In this document: in pieces, positions 9,400-18,541 of the stretch
How the letters are laid out: each line of letters begins with the position of its first letter
Numbering within the stretch: position 1 is the first letter of the stretch
Assembly (NCBI GenBank): GCA_023438245.1
Contig: JAEXRD010000063.1
Span: 1 to 64,000 of the forward strand
Direction of reading: 5' to 3'
Source of the DNA: Pseudomonadota bacterium
Lineage (GTDB): Bacteria; Desulfobacterota; Desulfovibrionia; Desulfovibrionales; Desulfovibrionaceae
DNA: 64,000 nucleotides
Position numbers and translations under genes: made by a program
Notes under the pieces: model-generated
What the model was told of the DNA's origin: nothing
Database searches by the model: none
The model's input: the letters and a program-made list of their open reading frames with translations, nothing else

Positions 9400-10365
9400 A
9401 TGAGTTCCACTCTCCGCTTTCTGGCGCGGACCGCGCGCATTGGCGCGTTCGCCCTTGTCCTCGCCCTTTCCGCCGCCGCTCCGGCCCTGGCCGACAGCGT
9501 GCTGGACGGCATCATCGTCGTGGTCAACGGCCAGATCATCACCCGCTACGAGTACGACACGCGCCTGGCTCCGCTGTACGAGCACATGCGCGGCCGCACC
9601 CTCGGCGCCGCGGAGATGGCGCAGGTGGAGCAGGTCAAGAAGCAGGTGCTCGACCAGATGATCGACGACATCCTCATCCTGGGCGATGCCGAGCGCTACA
9701 AGATCAAGGTCACCGACGCCGAGGTCGACCAGCAGATCAAGGAGTTCATGACCAAGCGCAACCTCACCGAGGCGCAGTTCCGCGAGAACCTGGCCAAGCA
9801 GCGCATGACCAGCGATGAGTTCAAGCGCAACATGCGCCGCGACATCATCAAGCACCGCCTCATCGGCGGGCTGGTGCAGGCCAAGGTCGTGGTCACGGAC
9901 ACCGAGATCGAGAACCGCTACAAGGAACGCAAGGCCGAATACTCCAAGGACAGCGGTGTGCAGCTCTCCATCCTGCTGCTGCCCGCGGGCATGAGCGCCG
10001 AGCAGATGAAGGCCGAGATCGAGTCGGGCAAGCTCACCTTCGCCGACGCGGCCAACAAGTTTTCCAAAGGACCCGGCGTGGGCCAGGGCGGCGACATCGG
10101 CGTCATCGCCTGGAAGGACCTTGCCCCGGAATGGAACGAGGCCCTGCAGGGGCTCAAGCCCGGTCAGATCACCAAGCCGCTGAAAGTGCAGGATTTCGAG
10201 GCCCTCCTCCAGGTCACCGGGATCAAGGCCGGTGAGGAGACCCCCCTGGAAACCGTGCGCGACGAGATCTACCAGTCGCTCCAGGAAGGCAAGTTCGAAA
10301 AGGCGTTCCAGGAATATATGGAAAAGCTCCGCCAGAAGGCGGTCATCGAATACCGGACCCTGTAG
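9400..10365 (+). CDS. surA: Periplasmic chaperone and peptidyl-prolyl isomerase SurA
   Basis: Escorts outer membrane proteins through the periplasm. The 321-residue protein has a signal peptide ending APALADS, the SurA N-terminal motif IIVVVNGQIITRYEYD, helices with VKKQVLDQMIDDILIL, and one parvulin domain at about residues 185-285 containing LTFADAANKFSKGPGVGQGGDIG and FEALLQVTGI. E. coli SurA has two parvulin domains; a single one is usual in deltaproteobacterial homologues. The ATG at 9400 is chosen because the signal peptide starts there and GAGG lies eleven bases upstream; an earlier in-frame ATG at 9328 would add 24 charged residues. It lies 81 bases after the related lipoprotein gene. 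Confidence 0.9.
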   Translation: MSSTLRFLARTARIGAFALVLALSAAAPALADSVLDGIIVVVNGQIITRYEYDTRLAPLYEHMRGRTLGAAEMAQVEQVKKQVLDQMIDDILILGDAERYKIKVTDAEVDQQIKEFMTKRNLTEAQFRENLAKQRMTSDEFKRNMRRDIIKHRLIGGLVQAKVVVTDTEIENRYKERKAEYSKDSGVQLSILLLPAGMSAEQMKAEIESGKLTFADAANKFSKGPGVGQGGDIGVIAWKDLAPEWNEALQGLKPGQITKPLKVQDFEALLQVTGIKAGEETPLETVRDEIYQSLQEGKFEKAFQEYMEKLRQKAVIEYRTL

Positions 10366-10390
10366 CAGGCCGGGAGTTGGGGGCGCACGA

Positions 10391-11548
10391 ATGAATCTTC
10401 AAGAGCTGGGCGCACTTCTCAAGCGTGAGCGCGAACGTCGCGGCATGAGCCTGCGCGACGTCATGGACTCCACCAAAATCAGCCGCCGCAACCTGAGCGC
10501 CCTGGAGGACGGGCAGGTGAACCTGCTGCCCCATCCCGTGTACCTCAAGGGCTACATCAAGAATTACGCTCGCCTGCTGGGGCTGGACCCGGAACGCCTG
10601 GCCTGTGTCGTGGACCAGCAGTGCGACGAGGACCTGGAGACCTATCTGCCCCAGGAGCCCACGGTCCAGGAACTGCCCTCGGATGAGGAGTTCCGGCAGC
10701 CCGCCCCTGGCGCGGCGGAGCGGCAGGAGACCGGCGACCAGCCCGCTGCCGCGCCCGCGCCGCAGCCGGAAGCCGAGCCGGAAGCGGAGCGCAAGTCCAC
10801 CGCCCCGACCACCTCGCCCTTCATGGCCCCGGACGAGCAGCCCAAGACCTACGGCTCCGACCCGCTGGTGCCTGAAAAGCCCCGCGGCGGCGGCATGCTG
10901 CGCACCTTCCTCATCCTCGTGGTGCTGGTGGCCGCCCTGGGCGGACTGCTCTATTACTACCAGATTTCCTACAAGGCCCCTGAGGAGCCCAAGCCCGCTC
11001 CCGTGGCCGAGCCCGCCCCGCTGCCTGTTCCGGCGGACAACGCCAGCGAGGCCCTGAACGCCACCGAGGCCGCGGTCGAGCCCGAGCCCCAGGCCGCCCC
11101 GCAGGGAGCGCCCCAGGGCATAACGGGCGGCGCGCTGCCCGCCTCGCGCACTTCCAGCCTGGGTGAGCCCGCCGTCGCCCCGGCCCAGCCCGCCGCCCCG
11201 GCGGCCTTGAACTCCATCGTCGTGGAGAAGCCCAAGGGCCAGTCGGCCACATCCGTCAACGCCAAGCCCGCCGCCACGGCGCAGTCCGCTTCGGCCCCCG
11301 CGCAGGGCATGCAGGAACTGGCCATCACCGCCAAGCCCGGCGAGACCTGCTGGGTCCAGTTCAACGACGGGTCGAAGAACAAGAATTTCACGCTCCAGCC
11401 CGGCGAAACCCGCAAGGTGGAGTTCGCCAGGTACGCCCGGGTGCGCCTGGGCAACGCGGGCGGCGTCAGCTTCAGCGTCAACGGCCAGCCCCACCCCTAC
11501 CAGGGCCAGCGCGGCTCCATCGACGTGGTGGAGTTCGGAACCCGCTAG
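10391..11548 (+). CDS. rodZ: RodZ-family helix-turn-helix membrane protein
   Basis: Membrane protein that links the MreB cytoskeleton to cell-wall synthesis in rod-shaped cells. The 385-residue product has an N-terminal HTH_25 domain (GALLKRERERRGMSLRDV, residues 7-24), a long proline, alanine and glutamate-rich linker, one membrane segment at about 169-192, a second low-complexity linker, and a C-terminal DUF4115 domain near 310-385 with KPGETCWVQFND and LQPGETRKVEF. This is the order typical of RodZ. The ATG at 10391 lies 25 bases after surA in the same direction. The linkers are rich in Pro-Glu-Ala, consistent with an extended periplasmic stalk. Confidence 0.88.
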   Translation: MNLQELGALLKRERERRGMSLRDVMDSTKISRRNLSALEDGQVNLLPHPVYLKGYIKNYARLLGLDPERLACVVDQQCDEDLETYLPQEPTVQELPSDEEFRQPAPGAAERQETGDQPAAAPAPQPEAEPEAERKSTAPTTSPFMAPDEQPKTYGSDPLVPEKPRGGGMLRTFLILVVLVAALGGLLYYYQISYKAPEEPKPAPVAEPAPLPVPADNASEALNATEAAVEPEPQAAPQGAPQGITGGALPASRTSSLGEPAVAPAQPAAPAALNSIVVEKPKGQSATSVNAKPAATAQSASAPAQGMQELAITAKPGETCWVQFNDGSKNKNFTLQPGETRKVEFARYARVRLGNAGGVSFSVNGQPHPYQGQRGSIDVVEFGTR

Positions 11549-11571
11549 CGGCGGGGCACAGGGGAAGGCCA

Positions 11572-12342
11572 GTGGAGTTCACCGAACGGGCCTTGGTCCT
11601 CAAGGTGGGCCGGTTCCGGGAGGCCGACATCTGGACGAGGCTGTTTTTTTCGGGCCGTGGCGTGGTCACGGCCTTCGCCTTTGGCGGGAGCAGGAGCACC
11701 CGCCGTTTTTGTGGGTGCCTGGACCCGCTGGTGCTGGCCACCTTCCGGGTTGGCCAGGGCAGGCGCGGGGCCTACAACGTCCTGGAGGAGGGCACGCTGC
11801 TGCATGCCTTCCCGGGCCTGCGCTCCAGCCCGCGCAAGCTGGGGCCGGTGGCCCACTGCCTCAAGTTCGCCGAGGCCGTGCAGATCGGCCAGCAGGGAGC
11901 GGGCAGGGCCTTCGACCTGCTGCTGGAGACGCTTGAGACCCTGGAGGCCAGCGAGGTCGGCGCGGACATCCTGCCCCTGCTGTTCAAGGCCAGGCTCACC
12001 TTCGAGCAGGGCCTGAAACCGGGACTGGACGTGTGCGTGCGTTGCGGGCGGCCCCTATCGGGACACGAAGGGGAGCACGCGGCGGAGCGGCAGGCCGAGG
12101 GCGTGTGTTTTTCCGTGGAGCGCGGCGGGCTGGTGTGCACCTGCTGCGGCCCGGCAGAGGGCCAGCCGCTCTGGCCCGAGACCGCGCGTCTGCTGGAGTG
12201 GATCGGCGCAAGCCGCCCGGCCCAGTGGCCCACCCTGGCCCTGGACCCGGAGGTGCGCAGGCAGACCGGTCGCGTGGTGGACCGCTTCATCGCCTACCAC
12301 CTGGGCCTGCGCTGGGAAAATGGCATGTACCGCAAGGTTTAG
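11572..12342 (+). CDS. recO: DNA repair protein RecO
   Basis: Helps load RecA onto SSB-covered DNA with RecR in the RecFOR pathway. The 256-residue protein starts with the OB-fold pattern ERALVLKVGRFREADIWTRLF and continues into a helical C-terminal domain carrying a zinc-finger-like set of cysteines: CVRCGR near residue 155 and CTCCGP near residue 189, as in many RecO proteins. The start is GTG at 11572, the only candidate that gives the full OB fold, with GGGGAAGG upstream. It lies 23 bases after rodZ and 29 before glyQ, within one plus-strand run. ssb is also in this window but far away. Confidence 0.92.
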   Translation: MEFTERALVLKVGRFREADIWTRLFFSGRGVVTAFAFGGSRSTRRFCGCLDPLVLATFRVGQGRRGAYNVLEEGTLLHAFPGLRSSPRKLGPVAHCLKFAEAVQIGQQGAGRAFDLLLETLETLEASEVGADILPLLFKARLTFEQGLKPGLDVCVRCGRPLSGHEGEHAAERQAEGVCFSVERGGLVCTCCGPAEGQPLWPETARLLEWIGASRPAQWPTLALDPEVRRQTGRVVDRFIAYHLGLRWENGMYRKV

Positions 12343-12371
12343 AATAAAATCCGAGGATTTTGGAGCAGAGC

Positions 12372-13247
12372 ATGAACTTCCAAGACGTGATCCAAACCCT
12401 GCAGCGCTTCTGGACCGACCGGGGCTGCGTGCTGGTTCAGCCCTTCGACATCGAGTGCGGCGCGGGCACCTTCAACCCCTCCACGTTCTTCCGCGTCATC
12501 GGGCCGGAGCCCTGGAACACCTGCTACGTGGAGCCCTCCCGACGTCCCACCGACGGCCGCTACGGCGAGAATCCCAACCGCCTGCAGCACTACTACCAGT
12601 TCCAGGTCATCATGAAGCCCAGCCCCGACAACGTCCAGGACCTGTACCTGGACAGCCTGCGCGCCCTGGGCATCGACCCCGCGGCCCACGACATCCGCTT
12701 CGTGGAGGACGACTGGGAGTCGCCCACGCTGGGCGCCTGGGGCCTGGGCTGGGAGGTCTGGCTCAACGGCATGGAGGTGACGCAGTTCACCTATTTTCAG
12801 CAGGTGGGCGGTATCGACCTGTTCCCCACCAGCGTGGAGATCACCTACGGCCTGGAGCGCATCTCCATGTATCTGCAGGAGAAGGAGAGCGTCTACGACC
12901 TGAAGTGGAACGACGCCGTGACCTACGGCCATGTGTACCACCAGAACGAGGTGGAGCAGTCCAAGTACAACTTCGAGCTGTCCGACTCCGCCATGCTGCT
13001 GGACATGTTCAACAAGTTCGAGGGCGAGTGCAAGCGCCTGTGCGAGGAGAAGCTGCCCTGGCCCGCCTACGACTACTGCCTGAAGTGCTCGCACACCTTC
13101 AACCTGCTGGACGCCCGGGGTGCCATCTCCATCACCGAGCGCACCGGCTACATCGGCCGCGTCCGCGCCCTGGCCTCGGCCATCGCGCACCTGTACGCCG
13201 CCCAGCGCGAAGAGCTGGGCCACCCCATGCTGGCCGCTGCCAAATAA
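12372..13247 (+). CDS. glyQ: Glycine-tRNA ligase alpha subunit
   Basis: Catalytic subunit of the alpha2beta2 bacterial glycyl-tRNA synthetase; it activates glycine with ATP. The 291-residue protein has the family length and the class II motifs: [17 protein letters not shown] at the start, [27 protein letters not shown] around residues 45-72, and [12 protein letters not shown] near 157. The ATG at 12372 follows GGAGC by six bases; a TTG four codons upstream is less likely. It lies just after recO and 18 bases before glyS. Confidence 0.97.
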   Translation: MNFQDVIQTLQRFWTDRGCVLVQPFDIECGAGTFNPSTFFRVIGPEPWNTCYVEPSRRPTDGRYGENPNRLQHYYQFQVIMKPSPDNVQDLYLDSLRALGIDPAAHDIRFVEDDWESPTLGAWGLGWEVWLNGMEVTQFTYFQQVGGIDLFPTSVEITYGLERISMYLQEKESVYDLKWNDAVTYGHVYHQNEVEQSKYNFELSDSAMLLDMFNKFEGECKRLCEEKLPWPAYDYCLKCSHTFNLLDARGAISITERTGYIGRVRALASAIAHLYAAQREELGHPMLAAAK

Positions 13248-13265
13248 GTCGGGAGAGCAGAGCAT

Positions 13266-15368
13266 ATGTCTGAATTCATACTGGAAATCGGCACCGAAGA
13301 GATGCCCGCGCGCTTTGTGCCGCGCCTGGGCGAGGAACTGGTCGAGCTGTTCACCAGGCTGTTGGCCGAGGCCCGCATCGACAACGCCGGCGTTGCGGCC
13401 TACGCCACCCCGCGCCGCCTCACTGCCCACGTGTCCGGCCTGGCGCTGACCCAGCGCCTGGAAGAGGAGCTTGTCTCCGGCCCGCCGGTCAAGATCGCCT
13501 ACGACGCCGAGGGCAAGCTGACCAAGGCGGGCGAGGGCTTCGCCAAGACCCAGGGCCTGGACGTGGCCGACCTGTTCGTGCAGCAGACGCCCAAGGGCGA
13601 CTACCTGGCGGCCAGGAAGAAGGTCGGCGGCGGCAAGACCCTGGACATCCTGCCCGGCCTGTGCCTCACGGCCTTCAAATCCCTCTCCTTCCCCAAGCGC
13701 ATGAAGTGGGGCAGCCTGGAGTTCCTGTTCGGTCGCCCGCTGCGCTGGGTGCTGGCGCTGCTCGATGCGGACGTGGTGCCCATCGAGATCGCCGGGCTCA
13801 CCTCCGGGCGCATCACCCACGGCCACCGCGTGCTGGGCCCCGGCCCCTGGACCGTGGACAGCGCCGCCGACTACTTCGACGTCATCCGCGACAAGGCCAA
13901 GGTGGTCATCGACGCCCGCGAGCGCCTGGAAATGGTGCGCGCCGAGGGCGACCGCATCGCCTGCGAAGTGGGCGGCAGCGTGGTCTGGGACGAGGGCCTG
14001 CTGCTTGAAGTGGCCAACCTCGTGGAATTCCCCCGGCCCATCCTGGCGGATTTCGCGCCGCTGTACCTGGAGCTGCCCAAGCAGGTGCTGCTCACCAGCA
14101 TGCAGAGCCACCAGAAGAGCTTCGGCATCCAGAAGCCCGACGGCTCGCTGCTGCCGCACTTCCTGACCACGCTGAACATCGAGCCCACGGACATGGCCGT
14201 GGTCAAGAAGGGCTGGGAGCGCGTGCTGAAAGCCCGCCTGGAGGACGCCCGGTTCTTCTGGGAGGCCGACCTGGGCACCGAGCTGGACGAGTGGCTGGCC
14301 AAGCTGGACAGCGTGGTCTTCCTGGGCCCGCTGGGCAGCATGGGCGACAAGTCCCGCCGCCTGGAGAAGCTCTGCGGCAAGCTGGCCCAGGCCGCCAAGC
14401 CCGGCGACGCCGCCTTCGCGGCGGACATGGCCCGGGCCGGACGCCTGGCCAAGGCCGACCTGATGAGCGAGATGGTGTATGAGTTTGACAGCCTGCAGGG
14501 CGTCATGGGCGGCATCTACGCGGCGCGCAAGGGCGAGAGCCCCATCGTGGCCCAGGCCGTGGCCGAGCAGTACCTGCCCGCCGGGCCGGACTCGCCCGTG
14601 CCCGCCACGCTCTCCGGCGCGCTCCTGGCCATCGCCGACAAGGCCGACACGCTGGCCGGATGCTTCGGCCTGGGCATGATCCCCACCGGCGCCGCCGACC
14701 CCTACGCGCTTCGCCGCGCCGCGCTGGGCATCAGCCGTATCGTCATGGAGCACGGGCTGCGCCTGAACTTGCATGATGTTATTGGCTACGCCTTCGCAGG
14801 TTATGAAGGCGTTAAGTTCAAGCTTGAGGCCGGTGAAGCTGGAAAGAAGTTGCTGGACTTCTTTGGCCAGCGCCTGCGCGCGCTGTTCGCCGCCGGGCAG
14901 GACGTGGACAGCCGCGTGGCCGACGCCGCCCTTGGCGCCGGTTTCGTGGACATCCGCACCCTCAAGGCCCGTTTCGACGCCCTGGCCGCCTTCAGCCGCG
15001 AGGACGACTTCGCCCAGGCCGTGCTGACCTTCAAGCGCGCGGACAACATCATCCGCAAGCAGGGGGCCGAGGCCGGGACGGCGCTGTCCGCAAGCGTGGA
15101 TGAGGCGCTGCTGGAGGCCGAGCAGGAGCGCGAGCTGGCCGGGAAGCTCGGCCAGAGCGCCAAGCGTTTCGAGGAAATGTGGCAGGCCGACGACTTCGCG
15201 GGCATCCTGGCCCAGTTGCGTGAGCTTCGGCCCGCCGTGGACGCCTTCTTCGACGGCGTCATGGTCATGGCCGAGGACCCGGCTCTGCGCCAGAACCGCC
15301 TGAACCTGCTGTTCGGGCTGGTGGACCGCATGAAGAGCGTGGCCGACTTCGGAGCGTTGCAGGTCTAG
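13266..15368 (+). CDS. glyS: Glycine-tRNA ligase beta subunit
   Basis: Partner of GlyQ that binds tRNA-Gly through its anticodon-binding C-terminal domain. The 700-residue product opens with FILEIGTEEMPARFVP, has YATPRRLTAHV near residue 42, and an HD-like middle with LVEFPRPILADF and MQSHQKSFG, ending in a DALR-type helical domain with DNIIRKQG and FFDGVMVMAEDPALRQNRLNLL. Length and motifs match the family with no gaps. The ATG at 13266 is preceded by GGGAGAG. rpsT follows after 119 bases with its own promoter. Confidence 0.97.
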   Translation: MSEFILEIGTEEMPARFVPRLGEELVELFTRLLAEARIDNAGVAAYATPRRLTAHVSGLALTQRLEEELVSGPPVKIAYDAEGKLTKAGEGFAKTQGLDVADLFVQQTPKGDYLAARKKVGGGKTLDILPGLCLTAFKSLSFPKRMKWGSLEFLFGRPLRWVLALLDADVVPIEIAGLTSGRITHGHRVLGPGPWTVDSAADYFDVIRDKAKVVIDARERLEMVRAEGDRIACEVGGSVVWDEGLLLEVANLVEFPRPILADFAPLYLELPKQVLLTSMQSHQKSFGIQKPDGSLLPHFLTTLNIEPTDMAVVKKGWERVLKARLEDARFFWEADLGTELDEWLAKLDSVVFLGPLGSMGDKSRRLEKLCGKLAQAAKPGDAAFAADMARAGRLAKADLMSEMVYEFDSLQGVMGGIYAARKGESPIVAQAVAEQYLPAGPDSPVPATLSGALLAIADKADTLAGCFGLGMIPTGAADPYALRRAALGISRIVMEHGLRLNLHDVIGYAFAGYEGVKFKLEAGEAGKKLLDFFGQRLRALFAAGQDVDSRVADAALGAGFVDIRTLKARFDALAAFSREDDFAQAVLTFKRADNIIRKQGAEAGTALSASVDEALLEAEQERELAGKLGQSAKRFEEMWQADDFAGILAQLRELRPAVDAFFDGVMVMAEDPALRQNRLNLLFGLVDRMKSVADFGALQV

Positions 15369-15400
15369 GAAGCAAGTCTAGACAACTGGTGAGAAAGCGC

Positions 15401-15430
15401 TTGACAAGTTCGGCGCGCTATGAGTAGAAA
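15401..15430 (+). promoter_or_regulatory. Sigma-70 promoter of rpsT
   Basis: TTGACA at 15401-15406 is a perfect -35; after 18 bases TAGAAA at 15425-15430 matches four of six -10 positions. It stands 33 bases after glyS and would give an rpsT leader of roughly 50 bases. Confidence 0.65.
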
Positions 15431-15436
15431 CCCTCT

Positions 15437-15454
15437 CTCGATTCAATAATCGAG
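15437..15454 (+). promoter_or_regulatory. Leader hairpin upstream of rpsT
   Basis: CTCGATT, a four-base CAAT loop and AATCGAG form a perfect 7-base-pair stem near the 5' end of the predicted rpsT transcript, 33 bases before the start codon. In E. coli rpsT is repressed translationally by its own product; this stem could play a similar part here, but it might only stabilise the 5' end. No U run follows, so it is not a terminator. Confidence 0.45.
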
Positions 15455-15487
15455 CAGACACAACACCAAGAATCAGGAGAAAGAGCC

Positions 15488-15754
15488 TTGGCCAATCATA
15501 AGTCCGCCTTGAAGAGGCACCGTCAGAGCCTGAAGCGTAATGCCCGCAACAAGGCCGCCAAGACCCGCATCAAGAACGCCGTGAAGGCCGTGCGCCAGGC
15601 CCTGTCCGAGAAGGACGCCACCAAGGCCGCCACCGCCCTCGCCACCGCCAGCTCCGTGCTGGACAAGGCCGCCGGCAAGAAGGTCATCCACTGGAAGAAG
15701 GCCGGTCGCACCATCGCCCGCCTCCAGGCCGCCATCAACAAGGCCGCCGCCTAG
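15488..15754 (+). CDS. rpsT: 30S ribosomal protein S20, TTG start
   Basis: Primary 16S rRNA-binding protein of the small ribosomal subunit. The 88-residue, very basic product has the S20 pattern: [20 protein letters not shown] at the N-terminus, [15 protein letters not shown], and the closing [19 protein letters not shown]. The start is TTG at 15488; AGGAGA lies eight bases upstream and no ATG exists near the conserved N-terminus. E. coli rpsT also begins with UUG, where the weak start takes part in autoregulation, so the codon may be kept for the same reason. Its own promoter precedes it and a terminator follows. Confidence 0.96.
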   Translation: MANHKSALKRHRQSLKRNARNKAAKTRIKNAVKAVRQALSEKDATKAATALATASSVLDKAAGKKVIHWKKAGRTIARLQAAINKAAA

Positions 15755-15778
15755 TTCTTCCTGCGCTTAGAAGCAAGC

Positions 15779-15812
15779 AAGCCCGCTCCGGCATGACCGG
15801 GGCGGGCTTTTT
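15779..15812 (+). terminator. Terminator between rpsT and convergent nadB
   Basis: AAGCCCGCTCCGG at 15779-15791, a five-base loop, and the complementary arm at 15797-15809 with one wobble pair, then a T run. It lies between the convergent stops of rpsT and nadB and could act on both. Confidence 0.88.
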
Positions 15813-15854
15813 GCGTTGGGGTGCGCAGCTTTTCGCGTGCGCCGGGCCGGGGGG

Positions 15855-17447
15855 CTAGTCCACCCGGTAGTGGCAGCCCTGGCTCTTGGTGTTGCGCATG
15901 GCCGCCTGGGTGACCACGTAGGACGTCTGGCAGCCGTGGAACAGGTCGATGATGGGCTTGGACAGCGGGGTCTTGCGGTAGAAGTCGTGCAGGTTCTTGG
16001 ACAGGTTGCGCAGGTCCTCGAAGGCGCGGCGCAGCCGGGCGGTGGAGCGGATGATGCCCACGTAGTTCCACATGGTGTTGCGGATGGTGGCCCAGTCCTG
16101 GGCGATGAGCGCCGGGTCCTCGTTGTGGATGTCGCCGGGGTTCTTCCAGTCCGGGATGGAGTCGGCCAGCTTGCGCGTGAGCTTGCCTCGGGCGCCCAGG
16201 CGCTTGGCGATGTCCTGCCCGGCGCTGTAGCCCCAGAGCAGGCCCTCCAGCAGCGAGGTGCTGGCCAGCCGGTTGGCCCCGTGCACGCCCGTGCAGGTGC
16301 ATTCCCCGGCGGCGTACAGGCGCTCCAGGGTGGTGCGGGCGCGCTGGTCCACCAGGATGCCGCCGCAGAAATAGTGCGCCGCGGGCACCACGGGAATGGG
16401 CGCGCTCTTCATGTCGATGCCGTGCTCCTGGCACTTCTTGTAGATGGTGGGAAAGCGCTCCGCCACGTCGCGGTGCATGCCGCTGGTGGTGTCCAGGTAC
16501 ACGCAGTCCTCGTCGGTGCGCAGCATCTCGGCCATGATGGCCCGGGTGACGATGTCGCGCGGGGCCAGGTCGGCGCGGGCGTCGTAGTTGGCCATGAAGG
16601 CCTCGCCCGAGCCGTTGACCAGCCGCGCCCCCTCGCCGCGCACGGCCTCGGAGATCAGGAAGCGGCGCTCGAAGCGGCGCGCGCCCTGGTAGAAGGCCGT
16701 GGGGTGGAACTGCACGTATTCCAGGTTGTTGAGCTTGACCCCGGCGCGGCTGGCCATGGAGATGCCGGAGCCGATGGAGCCGCGCGAGTTGGTGGTGTGC
16801 AGGTAGATGTGCCCGGCCCCGCCCGTGGCCAGCAGGGTGAAGTCCGCCAGCATGACCTCCACCTGGCCGAGGCCCTCGTTGAACACGTAGGCCCCCAGGC
16901 ACTGGTTCTCCAGCGTGTAGCGGAAGTCCGTGTGCGCGGCGTGGTGGTGGGTGGTGATGAGGTCCACCGCCGTGCGCCGGGTGAGCACCCGGATGTTCGG
17001 GTTCTGCTCCACGGCCTGGACCAGCCGCTGCATGATGGTCAGCCCGGTGTGGTCGGCGGCGTAGAGGATGCGCGCCACGCTGTGGCCGCCCTCCTTGGTG
17101 AAGTACCAGGCGTCGGCGTCGCGGTGGGCGAAGGGCACGTGGTAGGCGTCGATGAGCGTTTTCTGCAGGACTTTCGGGCCCTTGTGGGACAGGTAGCGCA
17201 CGGCCCGCAGGTAGTTCTGGTTCCACCCGGCGGTGAGGATGTCCTTTTCCAGGATGCCGGGCTGGTCGTCCTCGGAGTGGAACACGATGCCGCCCTGGGC
17301 CAGCCGCGTGTTGCCCGAGAGCAGGTCCTCCCCGGCGGTGACGAGGGCCACCTCGGCCCCGGACTCGGCCAGGGTGAGGGCGGCGATGCACCCGGCGATG
17401 CCGGAGCCGATGACAAGAACTTCGGTCTTGAGCCTGTAGCTGTTCAT
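15855..17447 (-). CDS. nadB: L-aspartate oxidase
   Basis: FAD enzyme that converts aspartate to iminoaspartate, the first step of de novo NAD synthesis; in anaerobes fumarate is the likely electron acceptor. The 530-residue protein has the dinucleotide motif VIGSGIAGCIAALTLAESGAEVALV at residues 10-34 (GxGxxG), LAQGGI near 57, the succinate dehydrogenase/fumarate reductase-like LEYVQFHPTAFY with its histidine, and HGANRLASTSLLEGLLWG near 375. The ATG at 17447 follows AAGGGGG. It is the last gene of nadC-nadA-nadB, 41 bases after nadA, so one transcript makes the complete aspartate-to-nicotinate mononucleotide route. Confidence 0.96.
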   Translation of the reverse strand: MNSYRLKTEVLVIGSGIAGCIAALTLAESGAEVALVTAGEDLLSGNTRLAQGGIVFHSEDDQPGILEKDILTAGWNQNYLRAVRYLSHKGPKVLQKTLIDAYHVPFAHRDADAWYFTKEGGHSVARILYAADHTGLTIMQRLVQAVEQNPNIRVLTRRTAVDLITTHHHAAHTDFRYTLENQCLGAYVFNEGLGQVEVMLADFTLLATGGAGHIYLHTTNSRGSIGSGISMASRAGVKLNNLEYVQFHPTAFYQGARRFERRFLISEAVRGEGARLVNGSGEAFMANYDARADLAPRDIVTRAIMAEMLRTDEDCVYLDTTSGMHRDVAERFPTIYKKCQEHGIDMKSAPIPVVPAAHYFCGGILVDQRARTTLERLYAAGECTCTGVHGANRLASTSLLEGLLWGYSAGQDIAKRLGARGKLTRKLADSIPDWKNPGDIHNEDPALIAQDWATIRNTMWNYVGIIRSTARLRRAFEDLRNLSKNLHDFYRKTPLSKPIIDLFHGCQTSYVVTQAAMRNTKSQGCHYRVD

Positions 17448-17488
17448 CGCTCCCCCCTTGGTGGCGCGGGGCCTTCGCAGGATTACGG

Positions 17489-18514
17489 CTAGGCGCAGGT
17501 GCGCAGCATGCGCTCCAGGGCCACGCGGGAATGCTCGACGATGTCCGGCGCCAGCGTCACCGGCGTTGCGGTCTCCAGGGATTCCAACTGCGCGGCCAGC
17601 GCGGCCTCGCTGATCTTGGCCATGTTGGCGCAGCACAGCTCGCGCAGGGGCACGATGGTCTTGTCCGGGTGGCGGGCGGCCAGGCGCTTGACCAGGTTCA
17701 GCTCCGTGCCCACGGCGATCCTGGTGCCGGGCTCGGCCTCGGCGCAGTACTTGATGAGGAAGGTGGTGGACCCGGCGCCGTCGCAGGCCTGGACGACCTC
17801 GGGCATGCACTCCGGGTGCACGATGATGCGCACGCCGGGCATGGCGTCGCGCATGTCCTGCACGTGGCGCGGCTTGAACATGTGGTGGATGGCGCAGGCC
17901 CCGGGCCAGAGCAGCAGCCGGGCCTTGGCGGCGCGCTCCAGGTCCAGCCCCGCGCCGTTCTTGCGGATGCTGATCTCCAGGCGCTGGCCGCCGGGAATGC
18001 CCAGCTGGTCGGCGGTGTTGTGGCCCAGGTTCTTGTCCGGCAGGAAGAGCACCGCGTCGCCCTGGTCGAAGGCCCAGTTGAGCATGACGCGGGCGTTGGC
18101 CGAGGTGCACACGCTGCCGCCGAAGCGCCCGCAGATGCTTTTGACCTCGGCAGAGGAGTTCACGTAGGCCAGGGGTATGACCGTGCGGCCTTTGGCGCGC
18201 AGGGCCGTGAGCACCTGCTCCAGCCGGGCCGCCGGGGCCATCTCGGCCATGGGGCAGGTGGCGCTTGTGTCGGGAATGTGGATCTTCTGGCCGGGCCGGG
18301 CCAGGGCGGCGGCGGACTCGGCCATGAAGAACACGCCGCAGAACACCACATGCTCGGCCTCCAGGCCCTCGATCTTGCGGGCCAGCTCCAGGGAGTCGCC
18401 CTGGAAGTCGGTGTGGCGGATGACGTCGTCGTGCTGGTAGTGGTGGCCCAGAATGGCCAGCCGGGGGCCGTAGGCGGCCCTGATTCTCTCGATGCGGGAA
18501 GCGGGGGTGGTCAT
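17489..18514 (-). CDS. nadA: Quinolinate synthase
   Basis: Iron-sulfur enzyme that condenses iminoaspartate with dihydroxyacetone phosphate to quinolinate. The 341-residue protein shows three internal repeats typical of NadA and the cysteines expected to hold the 4Fe-4S cluster: GSVCTSANA, IVHPECMPEV and LRELCCANM. Also visible are ILGHHYQHDDV near residue 20 and GVFFMAESAAAL near residue 60. The ATG at 18514 lies 27 bases after nadC. The cluster is oxygen-sensitive, which fits an anaerobic organism. Confidence 0.96.
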   Translation of the reverse strand: MTTPASRIERIRAAYGPRLAILGHHYQHDDVIRHTDFQGDSLELARKIEGLEAEHVVFCGVFFMAESAAALARPGQKIHIPDTSATCPMAEMAPAARLEQVLTALRAKGRTVIPLAYVNSSAEVKSICGRFGGSVCTSANARVMLNWAFDQGDAVLFLPDKNLGHNTADQLGIPGGQRLEISIRKNGAGLDLERAAKARLLLWPGACAIHHMFKPRHVQDMRDAMPGVRIIVHPECMPEVVQACDGAGSTTFLIKYCAEAEPGTRIAVGTELNLVKRLAARHPDKTIVPLRELCCANMAKISEAALAAQLESLETATPVTLAPDIVEHSRVALERMLRTCA

Positions 18515-18541
18515 GTCTCTCGTACCTGGTCTGTGTTGGCG

